Part shown: positions 1-12,279 of the stretch, in pieces | Numbering within the stretch: position 1 is the first letter of the stretch | How the letters are laid out: each line of letters starts with the position of its first letter | Source of the DNA: Rhipicephalus microplus | Taxonomy: Eukaryota > Arthropoda > Arachnida > Ixodida > Ixodidae | Reading direction: 5' to 3' | Assembly: GCF_043290135.1 (NCBI RefSeq) | Contig: NC_134705.1 | Span: 56,521,271-56,585,270, forward strand | DNA length: 64,000 nt | Made by a program: the position numbers and the translations under genes | Notes under the pieces: model-generated | Database searches by the model: none | Told to the model about the DNA's origin: nothing | The model's input: the letters and a program-made list of their open reading frames with translations, nothing else

Positions 1-335
1 AAAGCACTGCCACTGGGTACCAGTGCCTATCGGCTTGCCTGATTATAGGCCCAGGATTGCGCTGGTACTGGGACGCTGGAACGGCATTTAGTGAAAGGCG
101 CTGGGTTATCTGCGCAAAACTGCTGCACATGAATAAAACGGCGATGCCCGTTATCGATAGATGAATAAATGTACAAGTAAAATAAGCGATATTGCGCGCA
201 TTCACTAAGAAAAATTAAAAAATGAAAAAATATGTCTAAAAACAGGATGTGAACTTGTCACCTCCCAATTCTAAACCAAGTACCCTACCCACCATGCCCC
301 AACAAAACACGTTGATTGTGTGTTAAAATGATTGA
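1..335. other. non-coding; CAGYG-rich stretch at left edge
   Basis: I see no gene. Bases 1-125 are rich in short motifs such as cactgg, ccagtg and gcgctgg. Read on the minus strand they resemble the CAGTG/CAGCG-rich end of repeat A (about 2,450-2,720). The rest is AT-rich and unrecognised. Confidence 0.4.
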
Positions 336-338
336 TAT

Positions 339-540
339 TTGATTGATATGTGGAGTTTACCTTCCCACAACCACCATATGATTATGAGAGACGCCGTAGT
401 GGAGGGCTCCGGAAATTTCGACCACCTGCGGTTCCTTGTATAACGTGCACCCAAATCTGAGAACACGGGCCTACAACATTCCTCCCTCCATCGAAAATCA
501 GCCGCCGCAGTGGGGATACGATTTCGCGACCTGGGGCTCG
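339..540 (-). repeat. tRNA-derived SINE, diverged, head incomplete
   Basis: This matches the copies at 52,854 and 63,861. Shared landmarks are a ttgattgatatgtgg end, the string ccatatgattatgagagacg, a cacccaaatctgag block and a following gccgcag...gcgacctg block. The tRNA-like head lies at the right-hand end, so the element is on the minus strand. Here the head is cut short at about 540, where repeat A begins. It is non-coding; mobilisation by a LINE is inferred from SINE biology. Confidence 0.75.
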
Positions 541-542
541 TT

Positions 543-2730
543 GTAAAATGACTATTTGTCCTAAGCACACGCCGCTCGACTTAATGTGTACACGTCGAAC
601 AGTCAAAGTTGACGCGATATTCCTTTCCAAGTAACATTTGCGTCCTGATTTGACTGGGGTGAACGGCTTCCGTGCACTGAATGACGGGCAGACATTGGCA
701 AGAGCGCAAAGTTTTTTTCAAGAATCAGCATGTGAACTGTGAAATATGTCAAATTGACTGGATGTGTAGCCACAGATTATTGGCTCCTGCTGTTCATATA
801 GTTTTTTTTATTGTCGCTTCTCGCACTTGCTTCTTATAAACATGTACGGATGATTTAGAATGACTTGTTCGATACAGATGCGTGCATACAATTTATTGTT
901 GAGTATTTTTGTTGCGCAAGCGACAATATAGCAGTATACAGCCGTCGTGCCAGTGTACAGATTTGCAGTTATATCGATACCTGGAACTAAGAAACCACCT
1001 ACGAAAATACCAATGCAATCGGTTGAAAAAGAGCGCCGGTGTGTTGGTTCACTAAGGCGTACGAAGTTACAAACTCGAAATTGCGTGTTCATACGTAAAA
1101 GTCAGAGAAATACCAACTATAGTGCGTTTAAAAAGAATGTTTCAGTGACAGTCTGCGTAGCTAAAAGCACGACACATCGATCGTCGTCGCTCCTTGTGTG
1201 GGCACTGTGCACGACGAGAAATAGTTTATTTGGGCTCAGGGATGTCTAAACTATACATTACAGTCATTCCTACACTTCAGAATTGTCCCTACTTATATCC
1301 AAAATTGCCGGTAGCATGTACACAAATGCGGCCGGACCCGACCGGCCTATGCTCGCTGGGATGGGGCACTGCGTAAGACCACTCTCGACGCAGCTAAATT
1401 GCGATGCTTGAATTTTCTGCATTTGAGCTTGGCAACATTTCTAACTGTTACCTAAACTGTACCTCAAGTAAGTATAAGGTCAAAGATTGCCAGACATGCA
1501 TTTCCGGAGTGGCGATAGTGAGCGACAGCTGTTTCTTTGGCCTCTGCTGGCAGTATACAGCGGGCATGCCTGTGTACATATTTGCAGTTATATCAATACC
1601 AACAATAAAAAACGCCTCAATAAATACTAATGCAATCCACTAAAAACATATGCCTTGGAGTTAGATCACGAAGGTTTACCAAATTACTAACTGCAAGTTG
1701 CTTGTTCTTACATATCAGTCAGAGAAGTAACGGCTAACTAAGGGCGGCAAGTTTTCGTGACAGCCTGCGTAGCTGAAATTGTGACGCACCGATCGTCAGC
1801 ACTTCTTGCGCGGACATCGACACAAGGCAAAATAGCTGATTTAGGTTCATAAATGTGTAAACTATACAGTTCTTCTCGCACTTTAAACGTGTCCGTACAC
1901 GAAGCAAGAAGCGCCAGTAACATATACACTGAGGCGGCCGGCACAATAGGTCTAATGCTCACTAGGTCGGGCGCTGGGTAAGACGGCTATCGACGTGGTG
2001 AGTTGGGATGATTTGTGTTTCGGCATTTCAGCTTCGGAACATTTCTAACTGTTGCGTGTAGTGAATAGAAGGAGAAGCATGGCCGGACATCTATTTGCGG
2101 TGTGGCGGAATCGAACGACAGCGGTTTCTCTCTCATACGCTGGGAAACCTTACGAAGTAATCGAGAGAGCTCATTTACGTTTTGTCAACTTTGCGGCATA
2201 TAAAATTTTCTGTTTCTGTTAAAAGTGACGTCCAGATGCAGGCTTATAAACACTGTAAAATGGAATCGTTAATGCAATACATGACTTATGCGAACATGAT
2301 ATACAAGGGGGCATGCAAAAACATGCATTAATTGCTGCGATACGTACGTGCAATCACGTATGTTCGAGATCTGTTAGCGTAGCATCTATCCGTGCCGTCG
2401 AATCAAGCGTTTTATATTCAAAGACACTGAAAGATACCATGGCACCCGCTAAACAAATGTGCACGCTGAGCTGGTAGAGACAGTGTGCCATTCACTATAC
2501 AGCAGCGCTTTCCAGTGAAAATTCCAGCGCTTCATGTGCTTCCTGATGTGCACCACCATCCCAGCGGTTAAGCCATCGCCTCTACTAGTGCGACACAGCT
2601 ATTCCCTCGTGCGCACAGCAAAGTACTAGTAAATACTAGCGCGTACCAGTGTCTCCAGCATGTACCAGTGTCAAAACACATACTAGCATCACGCTGGGGA
2701 TGCCGTTTTTTGCAACAGGGAAATTACCAC
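543..2730 (+). repeat. unclassified 2.2-kb interspersed repeat A, copy 1
   Basis: This sequence recurs inverted at 29,922-33,236. The match is nearly end to end once a 1.13-kb LTR in that copy is removed. Inside is a diverged direct duplication of about 615 bp: gttatatc occurs at 968 and 1,587, and the block around 1,151 recurs at 1,763. The 3' part (about 2,450-2,720) is rich in ccagtg/cagcg motifs. No long open frame is shared between copies, so it looks non-coding and probably non-autonomous. I could not assign a class. Confidence 0.7.
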
Positions 2731-5700
2731 TGTAAAATAAATTCCCAACAAACAACAGGCCCGATCAATAATTGCTGACTTACAATTTTGATGTCGCAGT
2801 GTACGCTTCGGGCCATTCAAGAGACACTGGGCATCACGAGGCGAGCGGGTTGGAATCAATACCGCGTGCTCCTTATCTGCGACGATTGGCTTCTTTCTCG
2901 TGTGGGCATACCTGGCGATGCTCCTGGGTGAGTTTAGCCATTATCCGACTGTGAGGAGCATCGATGGCTTCGACAAGCAGTGAAGACGCAATAGTTCGCA
3001 AATGTACCTGGGTCGCAACTTTTTATTCTAGTTTATGTGAATTTCAAGATGGATCAAATTACCCCAATTCGTCGTACCAATAAAATAAAAAGAAAAGCCG
3101 AAAACGAAGCAAATCCAGTAGTTGACTCTCTGAACGGTCGGAGGACTGTGATGCTGCAAGCAGGTGAGATAGCTTGGTGTTATGAATCCACCGCTAGATT
3201 TAAAAAGGGTGCGCTCATGCGTGAATTCACAAGGCGAGATCACGTGATCATGAGGCAGTGCCGTTTCAGCAAACGCTTCGTGCCATGAAATTCCTGACCA
3301 GATGGCCTACTCTGCCTTTTCAGTCGATGGCGTTTGAGTGAAGGAGTCGTGTCACTTGATTTATCTCCGGCACAAAGGGAATCCTCCCAAGTCCGCGCTC
3401 CCCGTTGCCTGCATGGCCCTCTTGAATGCCCACGTGCATTACCTTCGTTTGTTACAATTATTGTAAGTGTATACTTAGCCCAAACATTGGCATTGCTAAT
3501 TAGTATCTTTCTCTTTATTGCCAAATGTTTGAATCATAATGATCATCAATGCCTTCATTCACTCTTCGTGTGGGCGCGTACCCTACATGACGTGCACTAC
3601 AATATTGCTAATATTACTACTGCTCACGACAAGGGCCCACGATATATGAAGACATAATCTCTGTAAAAGTATTGAACGCGCAAACGATCAAGTGATAGTA
3701 GGTCATTTGCAACATTCATTATGTCATCACTGTTTTTTTTCGAACTTTCTATGGCAAACTCAAATATGCAGAGAAAAACTAGGAGACCCGAAGCTTCGCT
3801 TTTAGGAAGCTGAATGCCATAGCGATTGCTCCTAGTTCGTACTTTAAACGCTTCGTGGATGAAAACCTGTTCGAAATGCGATGTCCCCACTACCTAGCCC
3901 TAAAAAAATACAGTAGCGCGAGGGCCTCTTGTAGGGAGTTACCGGCTTTAAACCACAAGGTCATTATGAGATCGCATGTTCTGACGCCCGATGTCAGTGG
4001 GCGCTTGTACAAGTGTGATGAGCGCCCCGCAGGAGTGTCTGCGTGAGCAGGTGTTTGATGTAACTAGCCATGTAAACCATCCAGCCAAATAGCTTATTGG
4101 CTGGCCACACCTGCTCGGGTGCTAGCGGGTCATGACAACATAGACGACACGCACCGGCTGAGCAGTGCGCTACAATATATAGGCTGACCACATTTATCAA
4201 CACGTGGCCTTAGTTTTAGCTGTGGTCATGATGCTTTAAGTGCTCAGCTAGTACTGATCTTAGAGGCTACTTTGCTGATTAGACTAAAACACACTTGGTC
4301 AGTCCTTAAATATATAAACACTCCATGGCTCTAACAATATCTTCACGAAGAGTTTCTGACACATTTATTGCATGGTGATGTAGTCGGGTTGTCAGCAGCA
4401 TCCTACCGCTGCCACCAGCTGATGTCTTCCGGGGTATACCCCAAGACCGGAGACAGCCAAATTCCCTGTGAGATGTCAAGGAGAGAGCAGGTGCGGTTAA
4501 CATGAGCGTTTATGTACATTATATTTGGTTCAAGGTAGCGTGATACTACAATGTTCGTGGTAGCATGTCTCGAGCGTCTCTGCGCTCGTGTTTTTAAAGT
4601 ACATGCCTTCCCAGGATCTCTTGCAAGGGTAACATTAAACCCAGGATGGTCCAATCAAGTTGTCCTCTTCACCTCCACCCTCGAAAGGGGAGGGTCAAAC
4701 ACAACCTCCTACCAAATTCAAGGAAAGAGAAGAGAGGCACGCCCAGTTCGTACCATGATGAGGAAGGAAACACTGCACAAACACTGCACCAGGAACATGA
4801 CACAGCACAGCGTGAAGATGATGGGTTCTAAGTAAAATTCAAAACCGTAATCTGTTGCAGTGAGGAGTTAACGGCGCCATACAAGCCGCGATTTGTAGAA
4901 ACGGTAGCATGGCGACAGCACCAAGAACTTGAGAATGCACTCGAATATGGACCTTAGTCGCTCGACCCATTGTCCGCGGCACTCCGATGAGCAAAGACGT
5001 AAAATGATCACCAACCTTTTTAAGCCACCTTGATTGTAAACAGCCCTTCATAGACTGTCAGTCAGGCGGGTAAGTTCAAAAAGTTCTACGAGGGGAGACA
5101 CCTGCGCCGTGAAATTCCAAGTACGGTTAGCGTGTCGTTGTCGTTTTTGGTTCACCTCTGGGGGCGCTGTCCAGCAACCGTCTCAAGTCTTAGCGGCGCC
5201 GTGCCAGGGAGGCCGATCACAACAATGGGTACACTTCTGCAGTCAGTGGAACGACAAACAAATGAAAGAAGAAGCCTCTGGTTTGAAAACACCGCCCAAT
5301 TTAGTCGACCGTCCTGAACGCGATGGCTGGTTTCATTGTAAGCAATGACACGCAGTGCGTTGAGTGGTGTATTAGACTTTTTCGTACTGTTGGCCAGGTC
5401 ATAAATGGGTATCGCCAGAACTTAGAAATATGCCCAGGTTCGCGTAACTCGTGCGAAACTGGGCCGATCCTGCTTAGCACCCTTAATTTTGTTCACTTTT
5501 CGAAATGCCTGTCCAACTCGGAGACTTTTTTTTCAAAGGTGCGTAGCATTTCAAGTTAGCGCTACAGCCCTGCACGTGAACAGAAACAAGTGGCACTGTG
5601 GCGGAAGGAAGGGAAAAGCGCGACCTACTTATCCCCTTTTCACTTTTCTGCCAGGGATGGTGCTGCCTGCCCTCGGAAGTCTAATTATTGTCTTGAATGA

Positions 5701-5757
5701 AGAATCGGCATGACTCGGGACGACATTGGCGAAAGGGGTTGATGACGTGCGTGCCAT
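2731..5757. other. no recognisable gene or element
   Basis: Only short open frames without recognisable motifs are present. A 12-bp perfect palindrome (gatcacgtgatc) lies near 3,238 and a long-primer-like C/T-rich stretch near 4,660. Nothing else stands out by eye. Confidence 0.4.
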
Positions 5758-7618
5758 TTCCCCTCAGGTAGAGGTAGTGGTATGCACAATACCGGAGGTA
5801 CCGGTGCGTGATGGCAACCTGCAAAGAGCGGTGTTGTCAACGCAAACAAGAAGGTATAGCAGATGAGTCAAGTAGAACACTTTGAGGTAGCGAAAATGAA
5901 CACAAAAGTGGATAAGTGGACTGGTTTTCAACGAGACAGAACTCGCATCAAAAGGATGCTAAGATGTTTGGTGGGTTCGCGACTTACAGGACGCAGCAGT
6001 GGCTTTTTCGGCAAGCACGTGGGCCCTTCGGTGTCCAAGAGAGCTGGTACTGAAAAAAACAATTAGGTAGACTCTTTGACAAGTGGCATAGGAAAAAAAC
6101 AGAGAAAAGGAAAAAGAATGGAGAAGCCACGTGTTGCAAATACTTACATCACCATAAAGAGTGACAAAAAATAGATTGAGGATTACAGATTGAAGAGCAG
6201 TTAAGCAGGGAGCATGTAGGTGTTTATTCGATTACAGAGACACACCTTAGAGACATGGAAGAGCTACCACAGATTCTGAATTACACTTTGGAAGAATGCA
6301 ACTGGATTCTACCAGAAATAAAAGGTGGGAGTGTTGAAATTCTAATTGAAAGCAAAGCCGAATTGCATTGAGTGAAGCAAACTTATTCAGAGCACCTCTG
6401 GGTTTCGGGCACAGTTGGAAGAAAAAAATGTGGCTAGGTGTAGCTTACATGTGGGTGGAAAATAACTGTAAACAAAAACATTTTAAGATAGTATATTGCA
6501 TACGCACCGATATCAGCGAATTTGGGCAGAGGTGCAAAGTAAACCTTCAAGGGCACATGAATGCTTGACGTGAGGACCTTGACAGAAATTCAGACACCCA
6601 TGGCAGATTATTGCTAGACATCTGCGAGCAATTTAGCCTTGAAGTAGTTAAGGCGGGGCCTAAGTTTGAGGCGAAGATTGCGCCGAAAGTCAGACACAGG
6701 CAATCGAGCATTCATCATTGTCTTATGAAAAAGGGAATCTATGGCAAACATAGAGAGATGAACAGTACGTTATGTTAGCAGTCTATGGCTTGCATAGACT
6801 GCTAATTCCTTCTTCTTCTTTTTCTCTCCTTTCAACCTATATATGTGTGTGTCACATTTCCATCGAATAAACAGTTGTTAGTTCGCGCTCGTGTGTGTCC
6901 TACCTGTGCTTCAGTGTGTCTTTTATTTGTGTGTTTAATTCCAGCGCGGTGTGAGTCTCAACAATGTTCAACCAACTAGCCCCCACTCTTGCCCTTCTAG
7001 TTAGTACAGATTAGGCTGAAATACGTGGCGCAAGGATGCCAATGATAAAACGAGAAGAGACAGAAATAGCACCAAAAGGGTCTCTTTCTGTCTCTTCTCG
7101 TTCTTCTCATTGAAAAGAGAAGGCAAAAAGTTGGGGTAACAGAGAACTTTGGGAAGCGATCGAGAAGCCACGTGAGGCATCCCGAGAGCGAGGACAGGTA
7201 AAGAGGCAGAAGTGGCACCGGGTGAGGCCAACAGATTATGGGATATATATAAAAAACAGTTTTGCACAATTTGGCCAAGGAAAAAATTAAAGGTAGAAAG
7301 TTAACGATAGATCACTGAAATTCCCGAAAAAAGTAAGGCCTTGCCTAAGGTATTTCGGAGCCACTTAAAAGCGCTTAGCAGGTAATCTGTACCAATGCGA
7401 AAGCACATGGTAGATAAAGGAGCAAATAATTTAGAAAGGTATGATGCATAGGTTATATATTAAAGGTAACAGTAGATTTGTTTAAAAAGATTACCCAGGG
7501 GTGAGTAAAAGTATGAAAAAGAGTGCAACCGAGGAAGGCGTAGTAGTTGATAATTTCAAAAAAAGACCTATGAAAAAATGCCTATGCGCATTATTGCTGG
7601 CTTAGATGGCGTTCCCAT
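5758..7618 (+). pseudogene. decayed CR1-like LINE: ORF1 tail, endonuclease, linker
   Basis: This is homologous to the LINE at 35.3-40.3 kb. Bases 5,770-6,060 match the end of its ORF1 esterase region, including the string aacctgcaaagagcgg. Around 6,240 the endonuclease reads THLRDMEE, with the catalytic-type Glu preserved just before it (ETHL). At 6,600-6,760 the endonuclease C-terminus is recognisable but frameshifted. Bases 7,110-7,380 match the basic EN-RT linker (EKPREASRERGQ). At 7,590 the frame reads GLDGVPI, the start of the reverse transcriptase, where a solo LTR cuts it. Many stops and frameshifts make it an old pseudogene. Confidence 0.7.
6775..7012 (+). repeat. insertion within the decayed LINE
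   Basis: LINE homology stops near 6,770 and resumes near 7,015-7,110. The intervening sequence contains gaataaac and a GT-rich stretch, and looks like the end of another repeat. A 12-bp inverted repeat (tagcagtctatg / catagactgcta) sits at its left edge, 6,775-6,802. The family is not identified. Confidence 0.35.
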
Positions 7619-8860
7619 TGTCACAAGTCCCGTTAATTAGGGAGGCGATCACCGGGGTAATTTCAAGGGCCGAAGTATCAGCCCCCCGAACTGCACCACG
7701 AAAGCGTGGACAATTCAAAAGTGGTCCTATTTGGCATGCCAGCCGACGTCGGCTGTGGCCTAAATAACAAGTCAGCGCCGAGATTTGATAGACAAAACAA
7801 AATTATATTCTCAATTATGGCAGATCAAAACGATACAAAAATATGCACACTCAACAATAGTTGAATACGATATGTCACCAATCAAACAACGTACTACACA
7901 GTACAATCAGCCACACTCGAAACAACGGATACAAGCAACAATACGCACTACAATGCAATCGCATGCATTGAGCAGCCAAGACGCTCAAAGACTAAAGAGT
8001 TCGAAAACATATTCAGTCCAAAGTCCTTGGAACAAAGTCTGAATGATACTCTTCCAAGAATCCCTCATTAAAAGTCCAGCGCTGTTCTTGTTCCGCTGCC
8101 TTCGAAGTTTCTCTTCCAGGAAACCTCGCGTCTTTATTTGGCCACTCTCCAAGCAGCAAACTTCACCGGTAACATGTCGGCTCCCCACGCGTTGCCTCTG
8201 CAGGACGCGTCTTCGCTCTTTTGCGGTAGACATACTCTTCTGCTTGTAGCACGAGTCTTCACCCCTCAGATGGAAATCCTCTTCTTTATCTGCTTTGCTC
8301 CAAGGACAAAAGGTTCACCGTTATGAATCGGCGGAATGACCCTACGCATATTTGCGTAAACTGCCTACGAACACGGGCGCAAACTTTCTTCTTCTCCTCC
8401 TTTGTCACTGAGGACAAAAGGCTTCGCCACACGGCGGCAGACCCTACGCACATTGGCGCACAATTCCTTCTTCTTCTTTGCCTTCTCCGCTGCTCGCCTA
8501 AATACCTGTTGTGCTAGATTCCAGAAAATTCTCAACGTTTCGGCCGCGCGATGTACAGCCAACGCTGGGGAAAGCGCGAGACGTTTTGAGGGCCGTCCGC
8601 GACTCGTGATGCAACTCTGCATCAACCCGCCCATGTCCCTCGAGAACCTTCCAGGACATGCTCGGCGGCCGAGATGAGGATGATAGTCGGCGAGACTGCG
8701 CTTCCGAAGGGGAAGAGACGGCACACCCGGGGAGCCTTTGGATGTTTGCTTTCTGCTTTATTGTTAACCTTGAGGTGCCTCTCTGCGCTTGGTATCGTTA
8801 CTGTCGCTAAAATTTGGCGGTGCGCGCTTTTTCGGTTTGCTCGTTTGTGACACCGATCCA
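7619..8860 (-). mobile_element. solo LTR (family B), copy 1
   Basis: About 1.24 kb, beginning tgtcaca and ending gatcca (TG...CA), and homologous over its length to 30,670-31,798. On the minus strand it has a TATA-like tatttagg/tatttaag motif (near 8,500) in the expected place for an LTR promoter. It has no internal region or second LTR nearby, so it is a solo LTR, probably Gypsy-type. It interrupts a LINE reverse transcriptase between GVPI and INEL. The flanking tetramers are ccat and ccac, an imperfect 4-bp target duplication. Confidence 0.65.
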
Positions 8861-8964
8861 CCACATTAACGAACTAAGCCATGGCACTTGAGAAGCACTG
8901 CTGAAATCGGTAAAAAGTGCTTACAGGAGAACAAAATACTAAACACCTAGTGAAAAATGAATTA

Positions 8965-8965
<1 letters not shown>
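8861..8965 (+). pseudogene. LINE RT fragment continuing after the solo LTR
   Basis: The sequence continues the reverse transcriptase start broken at 7,618, reading INEL followed by KEALLKS-like residues. A diverged version of the same roughly 105 bp occurs again at 9,952-10,055, beyond the inserted minus-strand LINE. The two are only about 70% identical by eye, so this is more likely two old LINE copies than one target duplication. Confidence 0.5.

Positions 8966-8967
<2 letters not shown>

Positions 8968-9015
<48 letters not shown>
8968..9015. repeat. (AT)n microsatellite
   Basis: About 24 uninterrupted AT units, lying at the 3' end of the minus-strand LINE fragment that follows. Confidence 0.95.
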
Positions 9016-9019
<4 letters not shown>

Positions 9020-9928
9020 CATTTATTTATTCTGGTATTTATTTAAAATACCCTCAGGGTATGAACACTTTATAGAGGGAGTGGGGCTGTACAAAGTAAA
9101 CAAGAGCATTAACAATAATTCTATGAAATTAAAACTCAAAGCAATATACAGAATAATTACAAAAAATACAAAAACCTACATCTTGTAGAGTACAATATAC
9201 GGAAAAAACAAATAGCACTACAAAAGGGTAGATATGACATTTTTAATTGCAGTTGTATCATTTATATCAGTTACGAAGAGTGGGAACGTGGTAGCGAATT
9301 TTATACAAATGTGTGAATGTTTTCGACCGGTTGCTAGAGTAAAGGGATTAAGAGCAGCTTTCATGTTTGTGATACTGGCATTACGGTGATATCTAAATGA
9401 GATCAAGCGAAGACCGATTTTCTCCTGCCTCAATGCTTTGTATTAATGTAGCGCAATGCGGATTCCAGAAAGATGAGGCATTTTTTAGTTGAGGGTGAAC
9501 GTATGTAGTATAAAGAAACAGTTTTAGTGAAGGTGGGGCAAGATAGAACTTTCTTTGCAAGCAACCTAAGGTTTGGTTTGCTTTAGCTGATACGTAATGA
9601 ACGTGATGTCCCCATGAAAAGTTGTTAGATATGTAAACGCCAAGGTAGCAATAAGCCGTGTTTGCATGGAAAAAGTGTTAAAGAAATAGGACAGAGAGGT
9701 AACATTGCACTTGGTTACGCACATGCTTTTGCATTTAGTGACTTTTGTTTCATCTCCCACGTGTGGCAGCACTGTGATATGGTATCCAAATTTCTTTGTA
9801 GTGATGTCACATCTGAGTCGTTGGTTATTTTGCGATAAAGTGCACAGTGATCTGCAAACAAACAAGCTTAGGAAAAGATGTTAGTAGGTGAATCATTGAT
9901 ATAGATCAGAATATAAAAAGAACTTCGG
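9020..9928 (-). pseudogene. 5'-truncated CR1/Jockey-like LINE, RT C-terminus and 3' UTR
   Basis: On the minus strand from about 9,925 the frame reads ILIYINDSPTN, then FADHCALYRK, then a CHTWEMK motif. This is the end of RT motif B, motif C (FADD changed to FADH) and the thumb region. The same blocks occur in the LINE ORF2 at 18.9-19.8 kb. The reading frame is then lost through stops and frameshifts. The 3' end abuts the (AT)n tract. The element was evidently truncated at its 5' end on insertion. Confidence 0.65.
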
Positions 9929-9929
9929 G

Positions 9930-11770
9930 CTGAGATTGGGTTCCCACTCACCTCATTAACGAACTAGGACATAGCACTAAGGAAGCACTTCTAAAATCCG
10001 CAAAACCTACATACAGGAGAAGGAAATACCAGGCACTCGGTGGAAAAGGAACGAACTTAATCCCTAAATGTGAGGGGGAAAAAGTTAACATTGGCTTGCA
10101 TAGACTGCTAACCATTACATCTGTACTATACAAGATGGCGATGCAGGTGTTAAGCCAAAAATAGGAACCTGGGTAGAACAAATTGATATTTTGGAAGAAC
10201 TTTAGTATGGATTCTCAATCGACAAGTGGTCATGACGATAACAAATTCGTTCTTTTTCAGTGTATAGAAATATTTAAAATAGAACAGATGCCCTTTTAGG
10301 TTGCTTACCTGGACATCAACGGGGCGTATGACAATGTTAATCAGGATATCTTGTGGGGCACATTGAGGAAGGTAAGAAAAGAGACGACTGTGTATATATT
10401 TTCAGAAAAATGCACCGAGAAAATACAGTTTGCACAGAATGGGAAGGAATGAAGCAATGGTAGTGCTGAAACTAACAACGGGCTGAGACTGGAATGTCTT
10501 TTGTCCCCACTGTTATTCATGCTACACATAGTGTTGAGAGAAAAAAAGCTTGAGAAAGTAGTATCTTTGGGTTTAATGTGTCACATAAACAGGCTGATGC
10601 GATAGTTGAGCAGAAGCTTAAGGTCTATTTTATGCAGTCGATATTGCCAAATTTCCGGATAGTCAAGACGATATACAGTGGCTGGTAAATATATGCGGAA
10701 GGATAGGCGAAGCTTGAAGACTGAGACTCAGTGCAAGAAAATTTGTATTGATGGTATTTATTGATCAGGAAGATCAGGTGGTCTCAATGCAGGGCCACGA
10801 AATAGCGAGGGTAAGGGAGGACAAGTACAGGTAAATGAGGGGGATAAATATATGAAGTTACAGGAAACAAATCGGCAGCTAAAGTAAATAGGAATGCCGC
10901 AACAAAAAACTAAGAGTGTTATAGGGATACAATGAGTAAGAAGTGCTTCGAGGTCTGTGAAAAAGCGTAATGGTTCCAGTGCTTACATTTGGGAACTCAG
11001 TAGTGTCCGTGGAGTCAGAGGTGCAATCAAGAATGGATATGAATCTAAGAACTGTGGGACGCTTCGCGTTGTGTGCTCACGGGAAGATGACGAATGACGT
11101 CGTAAAAGGGGAGTCGGGATGAACAGGCTTTGAAGTAGGGAAGCTCAGAGCAAAGTGATATTGGAAGAGAGACTTAAGGAAATGAAGGAGTGCAGATAGG
11201 CAGGGAAAGTATTCAGGTATTTGTATAGAAAACGCATGAACGCAAAGTGAAAAAAAAAAGAAATAGGAAGCTCACAACTGAATGTGCGGATGGCTATGTG
11301 GGTGATATGACAACGAGATGCATTAGGCGAATTGTCAGATAGGTCGATAGAATTTATTACAAAAACAGCGTTGAAAAAGAAGCCGGATTTCTATAAATAT
11401 ATACCACAACGGCCAGAGCGAAATAAGGCTGGAGAGGTTTCGTGATAACTCAAGGGGAAGCGCTTTACCGTTTGAAGGGAGGTGAGGTTGCCATTGAACA
11501 CGTAGTCATGAAGCAATATTTATTAAAAACAACAAAAGTGCACATGCTGTGGGGCAGCTGAAGGAACGATGGATCATGTGATGAGTCAATGCAGCAAAAT
11601 GCACCCAGGTGTACGTGTGAGTACAAGACCACAAGATGCTTTGGGTTTCAGGAATAAACATGGAAAGCTGAACAAGTCCGCGATAGAAGCGAGTAAAAGA
11701 CGGCTAGAGTATTCGTATCCGAAAAGTAGAGATAAAGAACAGAAATAACGTAAAAATTAGGGCATTCTGC
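9930..11770 (+). pseudogene. decayed CR1-like LINE: RT and C-terminal zinc motif
   Basis: This starts again at the GVP-x-HLINEL region of the reverse transcriptase. Near 10,308-10,334 it reads LDINGAYDN, the motif A aspartate block. Around 10,490-10,540 is a degraded motif B (LSPLLF). At 11,539-11,592 the frame reads C-T-C-C-G-A-A-E-G-T-M-D-H-V-M-S-Q-C. This matches the CNACG...ETVEH...C motif at the end of the LINE at 35-40 kb. It is heavily mutated and non-functional. Confidence 0.65.
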
Positions 11771-12195
11771 TCAAGATGCAGCGATGGGACATTAATTTAT
11801 ATAGTTGTTTGTTTCATTGAAGTAGCTGAATCATCAACTCAACATAACAAGAAAGCTTTCTTTTCATTCTTTTTTTTGCGAGCCATTGGCACACATGTCA
11901 TCGTCTCCTTATAAATAGAAACTCATAGCATCTGTTTATCCAACCTTCATGTGCGTGTGAATCCGTGGCTGGCGCGCCCATAAAGGCTGCTTAGTCATTC
12001 CTGAAACCCCTTGGCCTTCAGACAGTCCTCAGTCGCAGCGCCACGAAGCGTTGATTCGGTTCTCTATAGATGTTCTCTAGCCTGTTGGCTCGTAGTAGCC
12101 GCAAAACCCCCGTGATAGCATAAACTTTGCCAATGTGTGCTCAGAGTGGCCCCAATAATTTGTCCCAATTGATGATAGAAAGTGGGTAGGAAAAG
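11771..12195. other. no recognisable feature
   Basis: I see no gene, repeat motif or RNA here. It separates the old LINE relic from the start of the 2A-bearing LINE, whose exact 5' end I cannot fix. Confidence 0.35.
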
Positions 12196-12279
12196 TTGAA
12201 GAGAAGGGGTGTGCTGACACAAGCTTTAGGGAGGGCCGATCACCACTACTGCCCCCCCCCTCTGGAACCGCAATTGATT

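Noticed and set aside
1..2730. complete element with long terminal inverted repeats
   Set aside because: The similarity between 1-125 (reversed) and the end of repeat A is only in motif style, and the second copy lacks a matching outer end.
8365..8724. 119-codon minus-strand frame within the solo LTR
   Set aside because: Not conserved as an open frame in the second LTR copy at 30,670-31,798.
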